In this document: positions 8,960 through 18,481 of the stretch, piece by piece
Layout of the letters: the number at the start of each line of letters is the position of its first letter
How positions within the stretch are numbered: the first letter of the stretch is position 1
NCBI RefSeq assembly: GCF_000281085.1
Contig: NZ_JH767529.1
Span: forward strand, 62,001-126,000
From: Catenovulum agarivorans YM01
Lineage (GTDB): Bacteria > Pseudomonadota > Gammaproteobacteria > Enterobacterales > Alteromonadaceae
Direction of reading: 5' to 3'
Length of the DNA stretch: 64,000 bases
The notes under the pieces: generated by a model
The model's input: only the letters and a program-made list of their open reading frames with translations
Told to the model about the DNA's origin: nothing
The model's database searches: none
Translations under genes and position numbers: made by a program

Positions 8960-9556
8960 ATGTCCTTTTTAACCATACGCCAGTCTATTCAATATGGCTT
9001 TACCTTATTAGAGTTAATGATTACTTTGGCTATCGCGGGAGTCGCGTTAACTTTGGGTGTGCCAAGCCTATTAGAAATCATTGTCGAAAATCGCATCAAT
9101 ACTGTCGTTATGAATCTTAACAAAGATATTGTTTCTGCTCGCAGTTATGCGGTTAACTACGAGACAACGATAACCATATGCCATTTAAATTCAAGCAGCG
9201 AGTGCGACAACAACTGGCACTTAGGGTACACAGTTTTTGTCGATAACGATGGCAATGGCATATTTAGCGTCAACACGGATAAAAAGCTATTTGTTCGTGA
9301 ATCCATTAGCTCTGGCGATAGTTTAATTTTTTCCGACGGCAACTCTTTGCAATTTCAATTTGATGGAACGCCAGTCACTAACTTTACCAATAACGAGCAA
9401 GGTATTTTTAGATACTGCCCTAGCGTTGACAACCCTCAACTATATTCTCGCGCGGTAATTATTGGTTTAAGTGGTCGACCGCGTGCTTCTGCAGATATAG
9501 ATGGTGATGGTAAAGACGAAATTAACGACGCGAACGATCATATTAGTTGCAGCTAA
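8960..9556 (+). CDS. Type IV pilus minor pilin, GspH/FimT family (first of a tandem pair)
   Basis: Pseudopilin-like protein of 198 residues with a prepilin leader and class III signal: cleavage is expected after the G of YGFTLLELMITLA, and E5 is present. The conserved alpha-helix is followed by a GspH-type beta domain (ARSYAVNYETTITICHL, WHLGYTVFVDNDGNG). FimT/FimU-type minor pilins help start pilus assembly at the inner membrane and may sit at the pilus tip. Near the C-terminus, DIDGDGKDEIND resembles a calcium loop of the dockerin/EF-hand kind. ATG at 8960 follows AGGAG. The neighbour 83 bases downstream is a paralogue, and both converge on the pilV-pilE operon. fimT versus fimU cannot be decided by eye. 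Confidence 0.88.
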   Translation: MSFLTIRQSIQYGFTLLELMITLAIAGVALTLGVPSLLEIIVENRINTVVMNLNKDIVSARSYAVNYETTITICHLNSSSECDNNWHLGYTVFVDNDGNGIFSVNTDKKLFVRESISSGDSLIFSDGNSLQFQFDGTPVTNFTNNEQGIFRYCPSVDNPQLYSRAVIIGLSGRPRASADIDGDGKDEINDANDHISCS

Positions 9557-9639
9557 TTCAACAATTGCATACTATTTAACCTAATGGATTAAACGCAGCC
9601 CAAATGACGGAATGAGGACTGTTTATTAGGGATAATATT

Positions 9640-10203
9640 ATGCACACGGACTATCGTGGATTTACTCTGCTCGAATTATTAGTATCAATATCTATCGCTG
9701 CAATCGTTTTGTTACTCGGTATACCTAGCCTCAAAGAAACATTAATTACCTCTCGGGTAGATAATCACCTCTATCAACTCAACCAAGATGTACTGCTATC
9801 ACGTAATCATGCAATTCAATACAATTACCCCGTGGTTTTGTGTCCAACGGATAATCAAGGCAATTGTACCAACCTATGGCACAGCGGCTACCAAATATTT
9901 TTAGACAAAAACAATAATGCCCAATACGATGACAACATAGATAAAGCACTGCGTATTCGCGCTGCAATCAATACAGCTGACAGTTTCGTTTTTACCGGCG
10001 GTCGTTACTTAAGGTTTGGCGAAAATGGTCATTTGAAAGGGCTAGCTGGTACTTTTAAATACTGTCCGAATATTCCAGATAGTGAGTTTTATTCACGCGC
10101 TTTAATTATTAGCTTAGGTGGTCGCCCTCGGATATCACAAGATATAGACGATGATGGTAAAGACGAGTTAAATACGAATTCTAGTCATATCAATTGTAAC
10201 TAA
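9640..10203 (+). CDS. Type IV pilus minor pilin, GspH/FimT family (second of a tandem pair)
   Basis: 187 residues with prepilin motif GFTLLELLVSISIA and the same overall plan as the preceding gene, including WHSGYQIFLDKNNNAQYDD, an FKYCPN cysteine segment, SRALIISLGGRPR and a terminal DIDDDGKDELNT calcium-loop-like motif. The two proteins are clearly paralogous but only moderately alike, so the duplication is old or the genes were paired from different sources. ATG at 9640 has AGGGA nine bases upstream. It ends 12 bases from the convergent tapY2-like gene. Likely a minor pilin working with PilV/W/X/E and PilY1. Confidence 0.87.
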   Translation: MHTDYRGFTLLELLVSISIAAIVLLLGIPSLKETLITSRVDNHLYQLNQDVLLSRNHAIQYNYPVVLCPTDNQGNCTNLWHSGYQIFLDKNNNAQYDDNIDKALRIRAAINTADSFVFTGGRYLRFGENGHLKGLAGTFKYCPNIPDSEFYSRALIISLGGRPRISQDIDDDGKDELNTNSSHINCN

Positions 10204-10215
10204 GCTGAATCTGGG

Positions 10216-10515
10216 TCATCTAGGAGTCCTTTCGTCTGCTAAATTTGCCTTGCTATCAACAAATGAAGTCTGCATTTTTTGACATTCGACAACCTTTTTT
10301 ACTTTTAATAGCTGTTTACCGTCTTCTGCATAAAAACCATTATCGAGCAATATTTGACTAGCCTGAGAGGTGGTTTTAGCATTAGCACCATCAACAAAAG
10401 CAACTTGGTATGATTGGTTAGTTAACTGCACATAACATTTGTAGTCTTGTGTTGAAGCTACCGCATAGTTAAAACCAACGAACGACAGTACAACCATTAA
10501 ATATTTAAGTTTCAT
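10216..10515 (-). CDS. TapY2-like type IV pilus accessory protein (secreted)
   Basis: 99 residues from the ATG at 10515, starting MKLKYLMVVLSFVGFNYAVAS, a Sec signal peptide. The mature part has DYKCYVQL near its start and LKVKKVVECQKMQTSF plus LADERTPR at its end, with two cysteines that could form a disulphide. This pattern matches small TapY2-type proteins encoded after pilE in Aeromonas, Shewanella and relatives. The role is poorly known; the gene position ties it to type IV pilus biogenesis. It starts 4 bases after the pilE stop codon. A longer frame from 10563 would overlap pilE and lacks a signal peptide at its start, so the internal ATG is preferred. Confidence 0.65.
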   Translation of the reverse strand: MKLKYLMVVLSFVGFNYAVASTQDYKCYVQLTNQSYQVAFVDGANAKTTSQASQILLDNGFYAEDGKQLLKVKKVVECQKMQTSFVDSKANLADERTPR

Positions 10516-10519
10516 AATC

Positions 10520-10966
10520 TCAGTACCAACATGTTGAAGTTGAGTCATTGCCATTTGAATCAAGCGCTGATTTTTCGCCTAAATGATTAATTGTTAAACT
10601 GGCACAGGATGGATCATTATTTTTTTGAGTGGTAACTGCGGTCGCTTTTAACTCAAATTCTTGGGTTAAATCCATATTCTCTGTTTCCACCACGTCTATT
10701 GTATACATGGAATTTTCCACCACATAAGGGTCAGCTGCATAACCCAAATTGGTCATATTTGTTGTATACGTCATTTGGTCGGAATAATATGCCTCTTGTC
10801 GATTTACCGCTTTAACAAGTTCACGCATAACGTCACTACGATAACTTTGAGCATAGTAGTCTACATAAGCTGGATAGGCGACTGCCGCTAAAATACCGAC
10901 AATAGCAATAGATATCATAAGCTCAATAAGAGTCATGCCCGAATTTTTACACTTGATAATCATCAT
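10520..10966 (-). CDS. pilE: Type IV pilus minor pilin PilE
   Basis: 148 residues. The prepilin signal is CKNSGMTLIELMISIAIVGI, with cleavage after G and glutamate at +5, followed by AAVAYPAYVDYYAQSYRSD, the classical PilE-type helix. The beta domain ends with cysteines (DPSCASL and STCWY) for the D-region disulphide. It is in the minor-pilin operon rather than near pilB/C/D, so it is a minor pilin, not the major subunit. Its ATG overlaps the pilY1 stop (ATGA), so the two are translationally coupled; a second ATG follows immediately. Confidence 0.9.
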   Translation of the reverse strand: MMIIKCKNSGMTLIELMISIAIVGILAAVAYPAYVDYYAQSYRSDVMRELVKAVNRQEAYYSDQMTYTTNMTNLGYAADPYVVENSMYTIDVVETENMDLTQEFELKATAVTTQKNNDPSCASLTINHLGEKSALDSNGNDSTSTCWY

Positions 10967-13900
10967 TTCTCTTCTACTTTTGTATGAAGTTTATAAGTTT
11001 TTAAGCCAAAGTCGACATCACAACTATTTGAGTCAGCGCAAGACTGGCCAGGCTCACCAGTAGAGCCTTTTGCTTCAATCACGCCTGTATTGTTTTCACC
11101 TTGGCCAACACCGATGAAAGACAATAAACTTTTGCCTGAATCATTTTCACCGGCAAAGGTTACTGGTGTATCTGGAATACGGTTACCTACAACCATTTCC
11201 GTACCCCAGTCGTATATTTGAGTGCCATAACTTAAGTCCATTGCATATAAACGCCCAGTACCTGCTTTAATGGTACAACTATTGGCTAAGACGCCAGAAT
11301 CTGGCGGAGTGTATGAGGTAAAATAAGCTACACCACCTATGACTCGCGCCGCAGACAAAGACTTTTCACCCGTTCTGGGTAAATCTATATACCAGCCTTT
11401 TTTGGTCGATAAACCATCGACCAACATTGACTCTAAACTATTGTTAGCAATTGCCTGTTGAATGGGATCGCCCGACATATCGAATAAATCATCTTCAGTA
11501 ATACCAGACCAAGATGGCGCTGTGGTAAACGAATCAGTAATTATATTTCTATCTTGAATGACATAGAGTTTATCATTAACTGTTGAGGAATTTGGATGCG
11601 CTCTGTCTCCACTGCCTATCACTATACCTTCATACGGCACTTCTTTCGAAACAACTACTGTTGATTCTTCGTTCCCTTGGATACTTACGCGTTTTTTAAC
11701 ATTGATAAAAGTGCGTACTATAGTGGGTTCATTGAAGAATTTACGTTTGTCAGCCGCATCTATGCCAGATAAATCCGCTAGTTGATATGCTGTCCATTTC
11801 GTCGCATCACTGCCAAATAAATCCATCCGCCAAATATTACCACCTAAGTCGCCCGCATAAATGCGATCTATATATCCATCAAAATCTGAATCTAGCGCTG
11901 CAACTTTAGCTGGAATTGCGTCTTGAATGTTGACTTGAGTATTATTAGATAAATTCGCATCAGGGGTAAAACTCCAAATACGTGCTCCAGTGTTTGCATT
12001 GACGATATATATACCTCGTCCCTCATTGGAAGCCCCCGTCGAGTCTGAGTCATTGACATAACCAGCACCAAAAATGATCACTGGCGTAGCAACATCAATC
12101 AAGGATGACTTTATAAAACCAACTATAGGCTGTGACCAAGTTTGCCCTAACGTTGGGAAGTCGTTACTACCTCCTGTAATAGTCCATTTTAGTGATGGTG
12201 AGTCTGGTGAAGTAACATCAAATGCAAAATACTGATTACCACCACGACGCATTCCAGCAAATAACCACACTTTGTCACCATCAGCCGCATTAATAGTCCC
12301 ATCGGAATCTTTAACATAAGCGACTGGTGAACCGTCCATCCCATATACTTTGGCACCATTCGTGGTGTTGTCACGCAATGGGTCTAAATTAGAGTACAAA
12401 CTGGTTGGTATAAATGACCAAGACTCGGTTAAGTTGGAATCATTGTCATCAAACATATGCAAGAAACCAGCATTTGTGCCAACCACAACTCTTAAATCTT
12501 GGTTTTCGGCGCTGCCACCGTAGTTAATCACTAAAGGTTTAGAGTGCAGAGGGTCACCAAATACATCGACGCGCATTTCTGCGCTATCACCATTATTGTT
12601 TTCGTCATGCACATCTTGCCCACGAGCCCAATTGATTAACTCCGCTTCTTCTCCATTATTAACCGCGAGCACGTTGGCTAAATTGCCTACCCCACTTGAG
12701 GCATTTGCTGCAGTAAAATATTGTAATGCACCACCCGGCCCAATATTTGAATAAATAGTTCTATCTGCCGGGGATTTACTCGCTAAATACTCCGCAACTC
12801 CTCCTCGGTTAACATCATTGCCATCAGCACAAACACTACCACTTTCACAATCACTGGTGGCGCCCCAAAAAGTAAAAGCGGTATTTGCAATATTGCCATT
12901 CGAGTCAATAGCTGGTAATCCGTTGGAATCAACAATGACATTGTCCGTCACCACCAGTTTTTTCAAGTTACCAGGCCAACGTGGGCCATCTTCGGGGAAA
13001 AACATTGAATAATAGACATTATCTAAACTACGGGTGCGGTCAAAGTTGTTCGAAGCAACCGACGGCGAGGTAAAAGATGCACTTTGCTCTAAAATACTGA
13101 TTAAAGCGCGCTGTAATGCAGAAGCGAGTTCGTCTGGATCTGTCGCAGCGTAATAATCACCACCACCTTTTTGCGCTGCAGCTTGTAAAATGGGTTCTGC
13201 ACTGACAGCATCACTACCAAACCCGATAGTGTAACTAACCACATTCTGCACACCATCCAAACTTGTATTCACATCATGGTTATACATCCACTCTGTTAGG
13301 ACAGGCAAATAGTTCCCATCTACCTTAGAAGTCGTGATCGCCCCTGGTAAACTAGCAACAGTCGAGTTGGCATCGGTGTCGACTGTTGGGTATCCATCTG
13401 TAATTAAAACAACATATGCTTCGTTACGGCAATTGTTACCATAAGGAGAAATATAATAGCCTCCACTCTCAGCTGAAGTATCTTTTCCAGGCTCAATGTA
13501 TACATCTGAATGATCAAGCCAATATGGTCGATAACTGCCATTTTCGTTGCCATACCTAACAGATAGGCTCGCAAAATATCGGTAAACCTCATACATAGTT
13601 TCACAAAGCGGAGTGTTTGTCTGTGCTCGAATATTGTTCACTGTATCTAACAAAGCTTGGGTTTCTGCACTGCTGCGAGTGGTAATTTTCGACACAACTC
13701 GGCCACCGTCGTTATTACCTTCGTATGGATAGTTAATGTTGAATAAGGTTAAACCAAAATCTACAGTTGAGGTCGCATTAACAACTGAGGTAATAGCTTC
13801 TTTGGCAATGTCTAAACGGCTTCTATTAGTTGTACCAACCTCTTCGTCAGTAGCCGTTTTCCAGTTTAAATAGTTGCCTGTATATAGGGTCACAACATTC

Positions 13901-14688
13901 ACATCAGCAAAAGTCGCTTTGGCACTTTGATAAGTTGAATCATTTTCAATGTTGTTGGGATCAGATACAAAATAATGAGTATGAACTACTTTGTTGTTAC
14001 CATTACCTGTCACCATACCATTGACAGGCAAACCAGCAGAAATAGGTGTGCCATTGCCATTCTGTGCACCAAACTCACCGGGGTTATTTTGATCAATTTC
14101 CAAAATATCTTTCAAACAATCCATCACATCTGTTGCATTCATCCCATTATTTTCACGCAAGCTGCGCCAAGTATTTTTATTTTGCCCAGAAGAATAATAT
14201 TCAGCGACTCGGTCAACATAATAACCCTGACCACCATCAATTAATGTGTAATCCGCGTAATTTAACCCTTGTTGCTCTAACTCATATCCGTTGATTTCAG
14301 TTCCATTATGTATGTTTCTCCATAGACCATATAATGGAATTAACGACTGATTACATGCATTGATAGCCTCGTTGAAACGGCGAGTGTCGTCAATCGGATC
14401 GGGTAACTCTGCGACACCTGCTGCTCCAACAGTAAAAAAGACTGCTCGGTCGTTTGCGCCGTTCGTGTAGTGGCCAGCGTAAGTTGCTGTTGGGTCATAA
14501 TTAGAACGCACACTCTCACTATTTCGCATACTGCCGGAGTTATCAAAAATAATCATCACTTGCGGGGCTGTTCCTACCCTATCAGCGATATTACGTACGT
14601 ATAATTCGATATCTTCAGCATTACAGCTAAAGCTGCTAAATACAGCAATACTAGCGACTAAATACGCGGCACAACGTGAAATATTCAT
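10963..14688 (-). CDS. pilY1: PilY1-type pilus tip adhesin / biogenesis factor
   Basis: Large exported protein of 1241 residues. Signal peptide to about residue 24; von Willebrand A-like domain with MIDAS motif DNSGS (D49, S51, S53) and later VVLITDGYPTVD; C-terminal beta-propeller (roughly 640-1150) with repeated V-W-L-F-A-G and FAFDVTSP elements. The propeller has the PilY1 calcium loop DSDFDGYIDRIYAGD near residue 930. In Pseudomonas-type systems PilY1 sits at the pilus tip, counters retraction, senses surfaces and binds hosts. The start follows GGAGAGTTAAGG, two bases after the pilX stop, and the stop overlaps pilE. No frame damage is seen. Confidence 0.95.
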   Translation of the reverse strand: MNISRCAAYLVASIAVFSSFSCNAEDIELYVRNIADRVGTAPQVMIIFDNSGSMRNSESVRSNYDPTATYAGHYTNGANDRAVFFTVGAAGVAELPDPIDDTRRFNEAINACNQSLIPLYGLWRNIHNGTEINGYELEQQGLNYADYTLIDGGQGYYVDRVAEYYSSGQNKNTWRSLRENNGMNATDVMDCLKDILEIDQNNPGEFGAQNGNGTPISAGLPVNGMVTGNGNNKVVHTHYFVSDPNNIENDSTYQSAKATFADVNVVTLYTGNYLNWKTATDEEVGTTNRSRLDIAKEAITSVVNATSTVDFGLTLFNINYPYEGNNDGGRVVSKITTRSSAETQALLDTVNNIRAQTNTPLCETMYEVYRYFASLSVRYGNENGSYRPYWLDHSDVYIEPGKDTSAESGGYYISPYGNNCRNEAYVVLITDGYPTVDTDANSTVASLPGAITTSKVDGNYLPVLTEWMYNHDVNTSLDGVQNVVSYTIGFGSDAVSAEPILQAAAQKGGGDYYAATDPDELASALQRALISILEQSASFTSPSVASNNFDRTRSLDNVYYSMFFPEDGPRWPGNLKKLVVTDNVIVDSNGLPAIDSNGNIANTAFTFWGATSDCESGSVCADGNDVNRGGVAEYLASKSPADRTIYSNIGPGGALQYFTAANASSGVGNLANVLAVNNGEEAELINWARGQDVHDENNNGDSAEMRVDVFGDPLHSKPLVINYGGSAENQDLRVVVGTNAGFLHMFDDNDSNLTESWSFIPTSLYSNLDPLRDNTTNGAKVYGMDGSPVAYVKDSDGTINAADGDKVWLFAGMRRGGNQYFAFDVTSPDSPSLKWTITGGSNDFPTLGQTWSQPIVGFIKSSLIDVATPVIIFGAGYVNDSDSTGASNEGRGIYIVNANTGARIWSFTPDANLSNNTQVNIQDAIPAKVAALDSDFDGYIDRIYAGDLGGNIWRMDLFGSDATKWTAYQLADLSGIDAADKRKFFNEPTIVRTFINVKKRVSIQGNEESTVVVSKEVPYEGIVIGSGDRAHPNSSTVNDKLYVIQDRNIITDSFTTAPSWSGITEDDLFDMSGDPIQQAIANNSLESMLVDGLSTKKGWYIDLPRTGEKSLSAARVIGGVAYFTSYTPPDSGVLANSCTIKAGTGRLYAMDLSYGTQIYDWGTEMVVGNRIPDTPVTFAGENDSGKSLLSFIGVGQGENNTGVIEAKGSTGEPGQSCADSNSCDVDFGLKTYKLHTKVEEK

Positions 14689-14690
14689 CC

Positions 14691-15176
14691 TTAACTCTCC
14701 CCGGGTATTTGACTTGCGACAGCGGTAACAACTTCAGTATTACCTTGGTTATTTTGCCCAAACTCATGTAGTACTTTAATTTCGAATCGTGTACAGCGAA
14801 TATATGAATCACTTGCTTCCGAGCGACTAAAATGAGGACAATTTGTAGGAAAATCGGTTAGCGCTTCTGCTTCGCCGGTTAAATCAGTCCCGGTTAAGTT
14901 GACACTCGACACATCACTATTGCCTGTCAATGGATTGGTACCAGAAAATAACGCGTCTTGCGTATGTGCTTTTTGGATAAACTCTTCACTGCCCCCCAAC
15001 GAAGCATTCAATGACGACTTTTTCACTACAGTCGCATGAGTCATTTTGGTATCTAATGAAGTGTTGTACATCAAAGTAACCGACAGTGTGGTCAATACCA
15101 ACATCAACACAAGTGCTACAGCCAAAGCTGCACCTTGCTGTTTACGATATGATTTAACATAAGTTAATTGCGCCAT
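14691..15176 (-). CDS. pilX: Type IV pilus assembly protein PilX
   Basis: 161 residues with the PilX-type N-terminus QQGAALAVALVLMLVLTTLS, where the usual prepilin glutamate is replaced (QQGAALAVAL), as in PilX proteins. The remainder is small (SLDTKMTHATVVKKSSLNAS). Minor pilin-like part of the PilV-W-X-Y1-E priming complex. The start overlaps the end of pilW by 13 bases. Shorter than many homologues, but no frameshift is evident. Confidence 0.85.
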   Translation of the reverse strand: MAQLTYVKSYRKQQGAALAVALVLMLVLTTLSVTLMYNTSLDTKMTHATVVKKSSLNASLGGSEEFIQKAHTQDALFSGTNPLTGNSDVSSVNLTGTDLTGEAEALTDFPTNCPHFSRSEASDSYIRCTRFEIKVLHEFGQNNQGNTEVVTAVASQIPGES

Positions 15177-16210
15177 ACTTCTTTCCCTGCATTAACAATA
15201 CGAATTGTGGTTGTAAACAAAGTGCGGCGATAATTGTCATTTACCTGATAAGTGTAACTTCCAAGATCATAAATATTGGTATTATTCACCGACAGGTCTT
15301 GCTCTAACGCTCGCACTAACACATGCATACGCACGGATAATATAGTCGCGCGCTCTTGTTCCCAATCCTCTCGGGTTAACTGCTCTGCTTTTGCATAATA
15401 GTTGACCGTACCATCTTCGTCCGTATCTATCCCGTATAGAAAGCCTAACCTTTCAACCCCTTCAACTAAGTTGTAAGTTTTCAGTTGCCCTTGGTTACCA
15501 GTACTGTTGGCAGTTTTGTATAAATATTTGCGTTTGAGCACTGGAACTAACAAACCACCACGTGTTTCTTCTGCAATGTAATAGATATGATGGATGTATT
15601 CGTTAATGGCTGCACTGTCAATATCAGGAGTCGCATCGGAGCCTGCGTAAATAACGCCTTGATTATCCGTTGATATTAAATAATAACGGGTATCTTTTTC
15701 TGTGCCTGCGACACTGGTGCTACCCAACACTCGTTTTATTTGTAGTACGTCTGTGCCAATAATGGCATCGGTAATACAAGCGTTAAAAATCTCGTTAAAA
15801 GTACTGTGCGTTCCCCAAATATAGCGAAAGAAAAAGTCACTATTTTCAACAAAAAACGAACCATTATTTTCGCCTTCCCCTAGGCAATCCGAGCCTTGCA
15901 CTGCAACCTTGTTACCATTAACTTGGTTCAAACGTATGGCCCTAATGTCCGCACCTGCAGCTTCATGTATGTCCATACCGGTAAAATTCCCCCAGTAGCC
16001 AGCCATCATTACATCTTTAGATAACAAAGACATAGCTAAACGGCCATTCTCCTGCATTTCACCACGTTGCACTGTGTCAGATACTGTCTCATCAGAAGCG
16101 ATCAACAAACCAATTACACCACTAAAAACAATTAACCCGACTGCCATAGCGACTAAAAGCTCTGCAAGTGAAAATCCGTTTTGTCGTGATTTTATCTGCG
16201 TCATTTTCAT
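15164..16210 (-). CDS. pilW: Type IV pilus assembly protein PilW
   Basis: 348 residues. Prepilin motif RQNGFSLAELLVAMAVGLIV (E5 present), then MQENGRLAMSLLSKDVMMAGYWG, the PilW family hallmark, and a long C-terminal domain ending TLFTTTIRIVN. Minor pilin of the initiation complex. The ATG at 16210 follows AGGAAG. It is 9 bases downstream of pilV and overlaps pilX. Confidence 0.9.
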   Translation of the reverse strand: MKMTQIKSRQNGFSLAELLVAMAVGLIVFSGVIGLLIASDETVSDTVQRGEMQENGRLAMSLLSKDVMMAGYWGNFTGMDIHEAAGADIRAIRLNQVNGNKVAVQGSDCLGEGENNGSFFVENSDFFFRYIWGTHSTFNEIFNACITDAIIGTDVLQIKRVLGSTSVAGTEKDTRYYLISTDNQGVIYAGSDATPDIDSAAINEYIHHIYYIAEETRGGLLVPVLKRKYLYKTANSTGNQGQLKTYNLVEGVERLGFLYGIDTDEDGTVNYYAKAEQLTREDWEQERATILSVRMHVLVRALEQDLSVNNTNIYDLGSYTYQVNDNYRRTLFTTTIRIVNAGKEVWRN

Positions 16211-16219
16211 TATTCTTCC

Positions 16220-16774
16220 TTAATAAACATGCGCAGAAAGGGTTACTTGACGGCGCTTGTCACTGACGGTTCCACAATTTTTTTCGAAAGTAGAACCGTT
16301 ATCAGCCGCATCAGTGGTTGCTTGCCTTCCTAACCAACTGACTACAATAGTCACGTAACCGTTGTTATTCGCAACACACCCTGTAGGTTTGAGTAGACCT
16401 CCGACGCGAGAGCCTTCACTGTTAATAACAGTACGCCCAGCTAAGTTTAGGTGCCATTGAAAAGTATCGTATAAAGCCAACTGCGCAGGATTGCAATAAT
16501 TGTTGGCTGAGCAGTCAACCTGATTACTGACCGAAAAACTACCTGTTCCATAAGCAGTACCTTGGTAAGCGTCTATTTGAGTTTTGTTTAAGCGCATGCG
16601 CTCTAACATATCGTGGGCAAAAAATACCGCGAGTGATCTTTGGCTTGCATCCACCCCTGAGCGTTTTGCTGTTGCTTGAGTTGCGACAGCGCCGACTATG
16701 CCAATTGCCATTACTGACATGGCGACGATTAATTCAACTAAGGAGAAACCAGATTGGTTTTTAACGTTACGCAT
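16220..16774 (-). CDS. pilV: Type IV pilus modification/minor pilin PilV
   Basis: 184 residues, first gene of the pilV-W-X-Y1-E-tapY2 operon. Prepilin signal NQSGFSLVELIVAMSVMAIG with E5, then VATQATAKRSGVDASQRSLA and FFAHDMLERMRLNK, the PilV family pattern. The C-terminal part has three cysteines (CVANN, EKNCGTV, CSANNYC region). ATG at 16774 has AGGGA five bases upstream. Operon transcription must start in 16775-17075. Confidence 0.9.
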   Translation of the reverse strand: MRNVKNQSGFSLVELIVAMSVMAIGIVGAVATQATAKRSGVDASQRSLAVFFAHDMLERMRLNKTQIDAYQGTAYGTGSFSVSNQVDCSANNYCNPAQLALYDTFQWHLNLAGRTVINSEGSRVGGLLKPTGCVANNNGYVTIVVSWLGRQATTDAADNGSTFEKNCGTVSDKRRQVTLSAHVY

Positions 16775-17075
16775 AATGTCCCTATCGATAACTGCCTAAA
16801 AATGGATTTTTATGGCGCAGAAGAATGCAAGAATTTAACACAAAAGACAAGCTCGCAACATTTAACAAGCTCACACTTTTAGCAGGTATTGCGGCTATGC
16901 AGTTGAGTGCACAGGCAAAAACAGTGATCAGGGATGTAACTGGCCTAAGACCAGCTTGCTGGAGCAGCAAAAACCTTGAGTACAACACAATCTCTCATCC
17001 TTTTGCTAGAACAAATTTTAATCTATCGGAATAAACTATAGATCAAAAGCGAGAGATTGCGAATAGAAAAATTTT
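16775..17075. other. Intergenic region upstream of pilV, containing a 15-bp dyad
   Basis: About 300 bases between ispH and pilV, both on the minus strand; it holds the ispH 3' end and, presumably, the pilV operon promoter. The clearest structure is a dyad at 16940-16954 (CTGGCCTAAGACCAG, one G-T mismatch about a single central base), an operator-like shape rather than a hairpin. No strong sigma-70 hexamer pair was found. A 69-codon plus-strand frame (16825-17034) has no good ribosome site and is not called. Confidence 0.4.
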
Positions 17076-18005
17076 TTATCTAAGCTCAACGGGTAAAGAA
17101 AACACTACATTTTCTTCAATGCCTGGCTTTTCGTTAACCGATACACCACCCAATTGGTTAAGCTTTTCAACAACTTGCTTAACTAAAACTTCAGGCGCAG
17201 ATGCACCAGCTGTCACCCCGACCGAGTTCACATTTTCAAGCATTTGTGGATTTATGTCGTCGGCAGTATCAATTAAAAACGCTTGGCTACCTACTTTTTC
17301 AGCCAGTTCACGTAAACGATTTGAGTTAGAACTATTCTTAGCGCCCACTACAAATACCACGTCGTTATCCGTTGCTAACTGGCGTACTGCGTCTTGACGA
17401 TTTTGTGTTGCATAACAAATATCATCTTTACGTGGGCCACCTATTTCTGGAAATTTAGCGCGTAATGCATCAATCACATCCGCAGTATCATCTACCGACA
17501 AAGTGGTTTGTGAGCAGTAATAAAGGTTGGTTGGGTCTTTAACTTCTAATTTGGCGACATCTTCTGCCGACTCTACCAAATAAATACCACCTTCAGGGTT
17601 TGAGTATTGCCCCATAGTCCCTTCTACTTCAGGGTGTCCTTGGTGACCAATCAAAATACATTCAATACCTTTACGGCTAGCACGAGTAACTTCCATATGT
17701 ACTTTAGTCACAAGCGGGCAAGTTGCATCAAAGATTTTTAGTCCACGATCTTTTGCTTGTTGTCTGACTGCTTGTGACACGCCATGTGCACTGAAAATCA
17801 CTATGCTGTCGTCAGGAATTTCATCTAACTCATCTACAAACACAGCACCACGTTCGCGTAAACCATCAACCACGTATTTGTTGTGCACCACTTCATGGCG
17901 TACATAGATAGGTTTTTCAAATAACTCGAGCGCACGTTCAACTATGCTAATAGCTCGGTCTACACCTGCACAAAAGCCTCTAGGGTTTGCTAATTGTATT
18001 TGCAT
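17076..18005 (-). CDS. ispH: 4-hydroxy-3-methylbut-2-enyl diphosphate reductase
   Basis: Last enzyme of the MEP isoprenoid pathway; reduces HMBPP to IPP and DMAPP using an iron-sulfur cluster. 309 residues (E. coli 316). Cluster cysteines appear in [27 protein letters not shown] and [25 protein letters not shown] and [12 protein letters not shown] carry the substrate-binding histidines. Start ATG at 18005 follows AGGTAA; the gene is 18 bases after fkpB and is the last of the ribF-ileS-lspA-fkpB-ispH string. Confidence 0.97.
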   Translation of the reverse strand: MQIQLANPRGFCAGVDRAISIVERALELFEKPIYVRHEVVHNKYVVDGLRERGAVFVDELDEIPDDSIVIFSAHGVSQAVRQQAKDRGLKIFDATCPLVTKVHMEVTRASRKGIECILIGHQGHPEVEGTMGQYSNPEGGIYLVESAEDVAKLEVKDPTNLYYCSQTTLSVDDTADVIDALRAKFPEIGGPRKDDICYATQNRQDAVRQLATDNDVVFVVGAKNSSNSNRLRELAEKVGSQAFLIDTADDINPQMLENVNSVGVTAGASAPEVLVKQVVEKLNQLGGVSVNEKPGIEENVVFSLPVELR

Positions 18006-18023
18006 AATTCTGTTTACCTGTTG

Positions 18024-18470
18024 TTAAGCTTCAGGATTAATTACGTCGATAATTTCAACATCAAACTCAACGGTTAAACCAGCCAAAGGGTGATTAAAAT
18101 CTACCGTAACAGATTGACCTTCTACTTCACGGATAATACCTGGTAGTTCGCTTCCATCCGGCTGAGTAAAGGCGATAATATTGCCTACTTCAGCTGGCGA
18201 ATCAGCAGAAAATTTATTGCGATCTAAATGATAGATATTATCTGGGTTTGGTTGACCAAATGCATCTTCTGGCGCTAATTTAAATTTGTTTTTATCACCC
18301 GCTTTTAAACCCAATAAACATTGTTCAAAACTTGGTGTTAACGAACCATCACCTATAGTTAATTGCGCAGGTTTATTGTGTACTTTAGTACTTTCAGCCG
18401 CAGAGCCATCTTCTAATACTATGGCAAAGTGAAAGGTAACTTGGCTATTTTGTTGAATAATTGCTGTCAT
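18024..18470 (-). CDS. fkpB: FKBP-type peptidyl-prolyl isomerase, SlpA class
   Basis: 148 residues from the ATG at 18470. FKBP core with the IF-domain insertion: FAIVLEDGSAAESTKVHNKP, IGDGSLTPSFEQCLLGLKAG, FKLAPEDAFGQPNPDNIYHL, VDFNHPLAGLTVEFDVEII. Catalyses cis-trans proline isomerisation and acts as a cytoplasmic chaperone. An in-frame TTG two codons upstream (18476) is an alternative start but the ATG is preferred. Spacing of 11 bases from lspA and the conserved order lspA-fkpB-ispH support the assignment. Confidence 0.93.
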   Translation of the reverse strand: MTAIIQQNSQVTFHFAIVLEDGSAAESTKVHNKPAQLTIGDGSLTPSFEQCLLGLKAGDKNKFKLAPEDAFGQPNPDNIYHLDRNKFSADSPAEVGNIIAFTQPDGSELPGIIREVEGQSVTVDFNHPLAGLTVEFDVEIIDVINPEA

Positions 18471-18481
18471 AATCAATACTA

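Noticed and set aside
16825-17034. 69-codon plus-strand frame with a faint signal-peptide look
   Set aside because: GAAGA is too close to its ATG to serve as a ribosome site, composition is not gene-like, and it lies over the expected pilV promoter.
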